Origin: JAOPZW01 sp963789015
GTDB lineage: Bacteria; Actinomycetota; Thermoleophilia; Solirubrobacterales; Solirubrobacteraceae
DNA length: 64,000 nucleotides
Assembly (NCBI GenBank): GCA_963789015.1
Contig: CAWBIU010000001.1
Coordinates: 1,054,001 to 1,118,000 of the forward strand
Direction: 5' to 3'
Part shown: in pieces, positions 61,238-64,000 of the stretch
Numbering within the stretch: the stretch's first letter is position 1
How the letters are laid out: each line of letters opens with the position of its first letter
Notes under the pieces: model-generated
Told to the model about the DNA's origin: nothing
The model's input: the letters and a program-made list of their open reading frames with translations, nothing else
Databases searched by the model: none
Made by a program: the position numbers and the translations under genes

Positions 61238-62915
61238 CCCCGGCGGTCGCGGGCAGCCGCATCGCCGGGATCTCGCCGGCGCTGCGCGGCGCGCCGCAGA
61301 TCTGGCCGGCCGGGCAGTCCTCGGCGTGCAGCTCACGGCGCGGGTTGACGATCCCGACCAGGCCGATGACGCCGGCGCTCGCCAGCAGCGCACCGGAGAT
61401 GCCCATGGCGAGGTGGAACGCGCTCTCCGAAGCCCGCTCGGTCGCCTCGCGCACCAGAGTGCGCTCGGCCGGCGGGAGCTGCGGCGGGTCCACCCGCACG
61501 AGCGTGCGCGCGCGCGCCGCGGACACGATCTCCACGGCCCGCGGGCTCAACTGCCGGCCGGCCAACTCGCCGTCGAGCGCCGAGCCGAACTGCGCGGCCA
61601 CCACCGCCCCGAGGGCGGCGACGCCGATGAGCCCGCCGACGCGCGCGATCGCGTTGTTGATGCCCGAGGCGATGCCGGCGTTCTCCTCGTCGGCGTCGGC
61701 GAGCACGGTCGCGGTCAGCGGCGCCACCGTCATCGCCAGTCCGACCGAGAACACGACCGCCGCCGGCAGCAGCTCGGTCAGGTAGTCGGCGTCGGCATCG
61801 AGACGCAGCATGAGGAGCATGCCCGCCGCGCTGACGATCGGGCCCAGGCCCATGAACACCCGCGGCCCGATGCGGTCGGCGAGCCGCCCGGCGTAGCGCG
61901 AGAGCGAGAACATCACCACGGTCAAGGGCAGCAACGCGAGCCCCGCCTCGAGCGCGTCGTAGCCCGCGACCTGCTGCAGGAAGAGCACGAGGAAGAACGT
62001 CAGCACCGAGAGCCCGGAGTACATCAGCAGCGTCTCGGCGTTGCCGACGCTGAAGTTGCGGCGCCGGAAGAGCCCGAGCGGGAGCATCGGGTGCGAGGCG
62101 CGCGCCTCGTAGAGCAGGAAGGCCGTGAACAGCACGAGGCCGCCGACGAGCGGCATCCAGACGCCGATCGCGGTCGAGCCGAGCTCGGGCTGGCGGATGA
62201 GCGCGTAGGTCGGCCCGGCCAGGCCGAGCGCGCACAGCAGCGCGCCGACGACGTCGACGTGGCGGCGCTCGCCGCCGACGCGCCCGGCGGGCACGGCGAT
62301 CGCGATGAGCACGAGCGTCGCCGCCACGAACGGCACGTTGAGCGCGAAGATCCAGCGCCACGAGACGACGTCGACGATCTGGCCGCCGGCCAGCGGCCCG
62401 ACGACCGCGGCGATCCCCGTCCACGCCGTCCAGCTGCCGATCGCCGCGCCGCGCTCGGCGGGCGGGAACACCGACACGATGACCGCCAACGCGCTCGGCG
62501 TCAGCAGCGCGCCGAAGACGCCCTGCAGCACGCGCCCGGCGATGAGCACCTCGATGGTCGGGGCCAACGCGCAGAGGAGCGATACCGCGCCGAAACCCCC
62601 CACGCCGATCGCGAAGACGCGGCGCTCGCCGAATACGTCGGCCAGCGACCCGCCGATCAGGATCAGCGCGCTGAGCGACAGCAGGTAGGCGTTGACCACC
62701 CATTGCTGGCCGGCCAGCCCGCCGCCGAGATCCTGTTCGATCGCGGGAAGCGCGACGTTGATCACCGTCGAGTCCAGGAGCACCACGAAGGACCCGCTGA
62801 TCGCGGCGAGCAGGGCGAGGCGCTTGCGTCTGTCGTCGGTGAGCTGCGTTCCCCGAACGCTACAGACCGGCCGCGAACGCCCTGAGCGCCGCAGGGTCGC
62901 GCAGCGGCGGGCCAT
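61218..62915 (-). CDS. MFS multidrug exporter, DHA2 (14-TM) family
   Basis: The maximal frame starts at ATG 62915, but conserved residues begin at 'RLALLAAISGSFVVLLDSTV'. Motif C-like 'WTAWTGIAAVVGPLAGGQIV', DHA2 signature 'LDSTVINVALPAIEQDLGGG', 'GSLADVFGERRVFAIGVGGF' (motif A) and 'WRWIFALNVPFVAATLVLI' are clear, with about 14 helices. It exports drugs or metabolites by proton antiport. A TAGCGT box (62857-62862, reverse), which includes the upstream gene's TAG stop, would start an mRNA at ACG 62849, so the true start may be a rare ACG and residues before it an artefact. It has a Pro/Cys-rich cytoplasmic tail. Confidence 0.88.
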   Translation of the reverse strand: MARRCATLRRSGRSRPVCSVRGTQLTDDRRKRLALLAAISGSFVVLLDSTVINVALPAIEQDLGGGLAGQQWVVNAYLLSLSALILIGGSLADVFGERRVFAIGVGGFGAVSLLCALAPTIEVLIAGRVLQGVFGALLTPSALAVIVSVFPPAERGAAIGSWTAWTGIAAVVGPLAGGQIVDVVSWRWIFALNVPFVAATLVLIAIAVPAGRVGGERRHVDVVGALLCALGLAGPTYALIRQPELGSTAIGVWMPLVGGLVLFTAFLLYEARASHPMLPLGLFRRRNFSVGNAETLLMYSGLSVLTFFLVLFLQQVAGYDALEAGLALLPLTVVMFSLSRYAGRLADRIGPRVFMGLGPIVSAAGMLLMLRLDADADYLTELLPAAVVFSVGLAMTVAPLTATVLADADEENAGIASGINNAIARVGGLIGVAALGAVVAAQFGSALDGELAGRQLSPRAVEIVSAARARTLVRVDPPQLPPAERTLVREATERASESAFHLAMGISGALLASAGVIGLVGIVNPRRELHAEDCPAGQICGAPRSAGEIPAMRLPATAGATPRTG

Positions 62916-63516
62916 GGCCGAAGAGCACGAGCGCCGGCTCGAGCGCGGCCAGCCGGCGCGCCGACTCGCGGTTGCGCGCCGGGTCCGCGGTCAGCACCCG
63001 GAAGGGCTCGCGCAGCCCGGGCCGCAGGCGCGGCAGCGTGAAGTTGAAGAACACGTCGCCGCAGACCAGCGTGCGGTCGGCCTCGCGCCAGAACGCGACG
63101 TGGCCGGCGCTGTGGCCGGGGACGTCGAGCACGGTGAAGCCGTGACCGATGTCGTCGCCCTCGGACAGGCGGCGCGCGACGGGCACGGGCGTCCAGCCGC
63201 TCGCCCGCTCGAGCAGGGGTCGCGCCCACGTGTCCGCGGCGCGCGCGTGGCCGGCCTCGACGTCGGGCGCGTCGGTGGCCCCCGCCCACACCGGCACGCC
63301 CAGGCGCTCGGCGACAACGCCCAGGCCTCCGGCATGATCCGGATGGGCGTGCGTCAGCGCGGCGGCTGCGGGCCGGCGCCCGTCGAGCATGTCGGGGATC
63401 TTGCGCCCGGCCCGGTCGGTCCCGGCGTCGACGAGCACGTCGCCCAGCAGATACGTGTTGAGCAGCCCGCGGCGGGCGAGCGGGAGGGTGAAGACGTCCT
63501 CGGCCTCGCGTCGCAT
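62860..63516 (-). CDS. MBL-fold metallohydrolase
   Basis: 218 residues from ATG 63516, 8 nt after TAGGGT (63525-63530, reverse). The metal motif 'AAALTHAHPDHAGGLGVVAE' (HxHxDH), 'VLDVPGHSAGHVAFWREADR' and 'TLVCGDVFFNFTLP' plus the final 'PALVLFGHGPPL' give the five metal ligands of the fold. This is the hydroxyacylglutathione-hydrolase/quorum-lactonase-like group; substrate unknown. The stop TAG is part of the promoter for the MFS gene downstream. Confidence 0.9.
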   Translation of the reverse strand: MRREAEDVFTLPLARRGLLNTYLLGDVLVDAGTDRAGRKIPDMLDGRRPAAAALTHAHPDHAGGLGVVAERLGVPVWAGATDAPDVEAGHARAADTWARPLLERASGWTPVPVARRLSEGDDIGHGFTVLDVPGHSAGHVAFWREADRTLVCGDVFFNFTLPRLRPGLREPFRVLTADPARNRESARRLAALEPALVLFGHGPPLRDPAALRAFAAGL

Positions 63517-63549
63517 GGCCGCGCACCCTAACCAACGCGCGACGCGCCC

Positions 63550-63999
63550 CTACGTGAGCTCGACGGGGATGCGCCGGCTGCGCTCGCCGAGGACGGAGTG
63601 CGACGTCGCGGTCGCGCGGTACAGGCGGAAGTCCGCGGGCTCGAGCACGTCGGACGGCGCCCACGCCTCGGAGCCCTGCGCGACGGAGCGCCGCGAGAAG
63701 GTCGCGATGGCCCGCTCCATCTCGGCGCCGCCGAGCTGCTCGGCCCGGGCGGCCATGTAGGCCGCCCGGGCGCCGCCGATCGGCACGCTCGAGTCGAACA
63801 CGACGATCGCCACGTCGGGCCGCGCGGCGATGTTGCGCGAGTGGCGGGACTCCGGCAGCGAGACCCAGATGAACTCGCGGTAGGCCTCGTGCGCGAACCA
63901 CACCGGCGAGGACCACGGCGTGCCGCCCTCGTCGGCGGTGCCGAGCACCATGTAGGCGTTGGCGTCGATCACCGCGCGCAGCTCCTCGGCCGGCGTCAT
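63550..63999 (-). CDS. Pyridoxamine 5'-phosphate oxidase-like (FMN-binding) protein
   Basis: 149 residues; the start ATG is the last codon but one base of the window, so a longer N-terminus beyond the edge is possible. 'AEELRAVIDANAYMVLGTAD' and 'GTPWSSPVWFAHEAYREFIW' are the first strands of the split-barrel, and 'SRHSRNIAARPDVAIVVFDS' is the FMN-phosphate segment (Ser/Arg). The C-terminal 'FRLYRATATSHSVLGERSRR' fits the PNPOx-like family of F420- or FMN-dependent reductases of actinobacteria. Specific substrate unknown. Confidence 0.85.
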   Translation of the reverse strand: MTPAEELRAVIDANAYMVLGTADEGGTPWSSPVWFAHEAYREFIWVSLPESRHSRNIAARPDVAIVVFDSSVPIGGARAAYMAARAEQLGGAEMERAIATFSRRSVAQGSEAWAPSDVLEPADFRLYRATATSHSVLGERSRRIPVELT

Positions 64000-64000
64000 C

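Overview
The window is very GC-rich (about 72%), with long antisense open frames, frequent GTG/TTG starts and many 4-nt ATGA/GTGA gene overlaps. A mismatch-repair type nuclease (NucS), actinobacterial-style AcnA, CopC-CopD/YcnI copper proteins, zinc-finger-tailed ECF sigma factor and abundant leaderless promoters point to Actinomycetota. The gene mix (wall-binding recombinase-like fusion, streptogramin-lyase propellers, huge multicopper oxidase) suggests class Thermoleophilia (Solirubrobacterales) with moderate confidence. No CRISPR array, IS element or rRNA was found.

Layout. 0-4.4 kb: partial Nudix gene, tRNA-Asp with terminator, a decayed gene end, DHFR-like reductase, two-domain VOC protein, frameshifted GAF-LuxR regulator, NTF2-like protein and DUF2269 membrane protein. 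4.5-9.1 kb: a secreted, C-terminally membrane-anchored protein made almost wholly of tandem repeats (7-, 15- and 34-residue units, many frameshifts), followed by a signal peptide/peptidoglycan-binding/TM/serine-recombinase-like fusion whose catalytic serine is replaced. 9.1-15.7 kb: amine oxidase, berberine-bridge-like oxidase, NlpC/P60-like lipoprotein, methyltransferase, EamA exporter, ATP-dependent DNA ligase. 15.9-23.4 kb: housekeeping-type sigma-70 factor, HATPase regulator, a copper/thiol-oxidation operon (two small paralogous membrane proteins, exported protein, CopC-CopD, YcnI, DsbA-like, VKOR) whose end overlaps a VapBC toxin-antitoxin pair. 23.4-36.6 kb: aconitase, receiver protein, M42 peptidase, DsbA-family protein, EttA, ABC-2 exporter, J-domain/TPR protein, 2-hydroxyacid dehydrogenase, ThDP enzyme.

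36.9-54.1 kb is the most distinctive stretch: a NarL-type two-component pair, an ECF sigma factor fused to a zinc-finger/TM/Pro-rich tail, then two co-directional operons that share an almost identical palindromic promoter (TTGCGGGATCCCGCA). They encode two secreted streptogramin-lyase-like proteins, a DUF4352-like protein, a 1735-residue multicopper oxidase built of three modules behind an N-terminal membrane domain, a small HExxH protein and a diheme cytochrome c peroxidase-like protein. I infer an extracytoplasmic metal- or substrate-oxidation system.

54.1-64 kb: GNAT proteins, a divergent aldehyde dehydrogenase/sarcosine-oxidase-like pair, SnoaL-like protein, SCP/CAP lipoprotein, a calcium-binding-repeat protein, NucS, an MFS drug exporter, an MBL hydrolase and an FMN-binding protein. 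At least 16 genes or RNAs have a TANNNT-like -10 box about 6-8 nt before the start codon (or the equivalent upstream of an RNA), so leaderless transcription appears common. Several genes carry single-base frameshifts, which may be sequence errors in GC-rich repeats.
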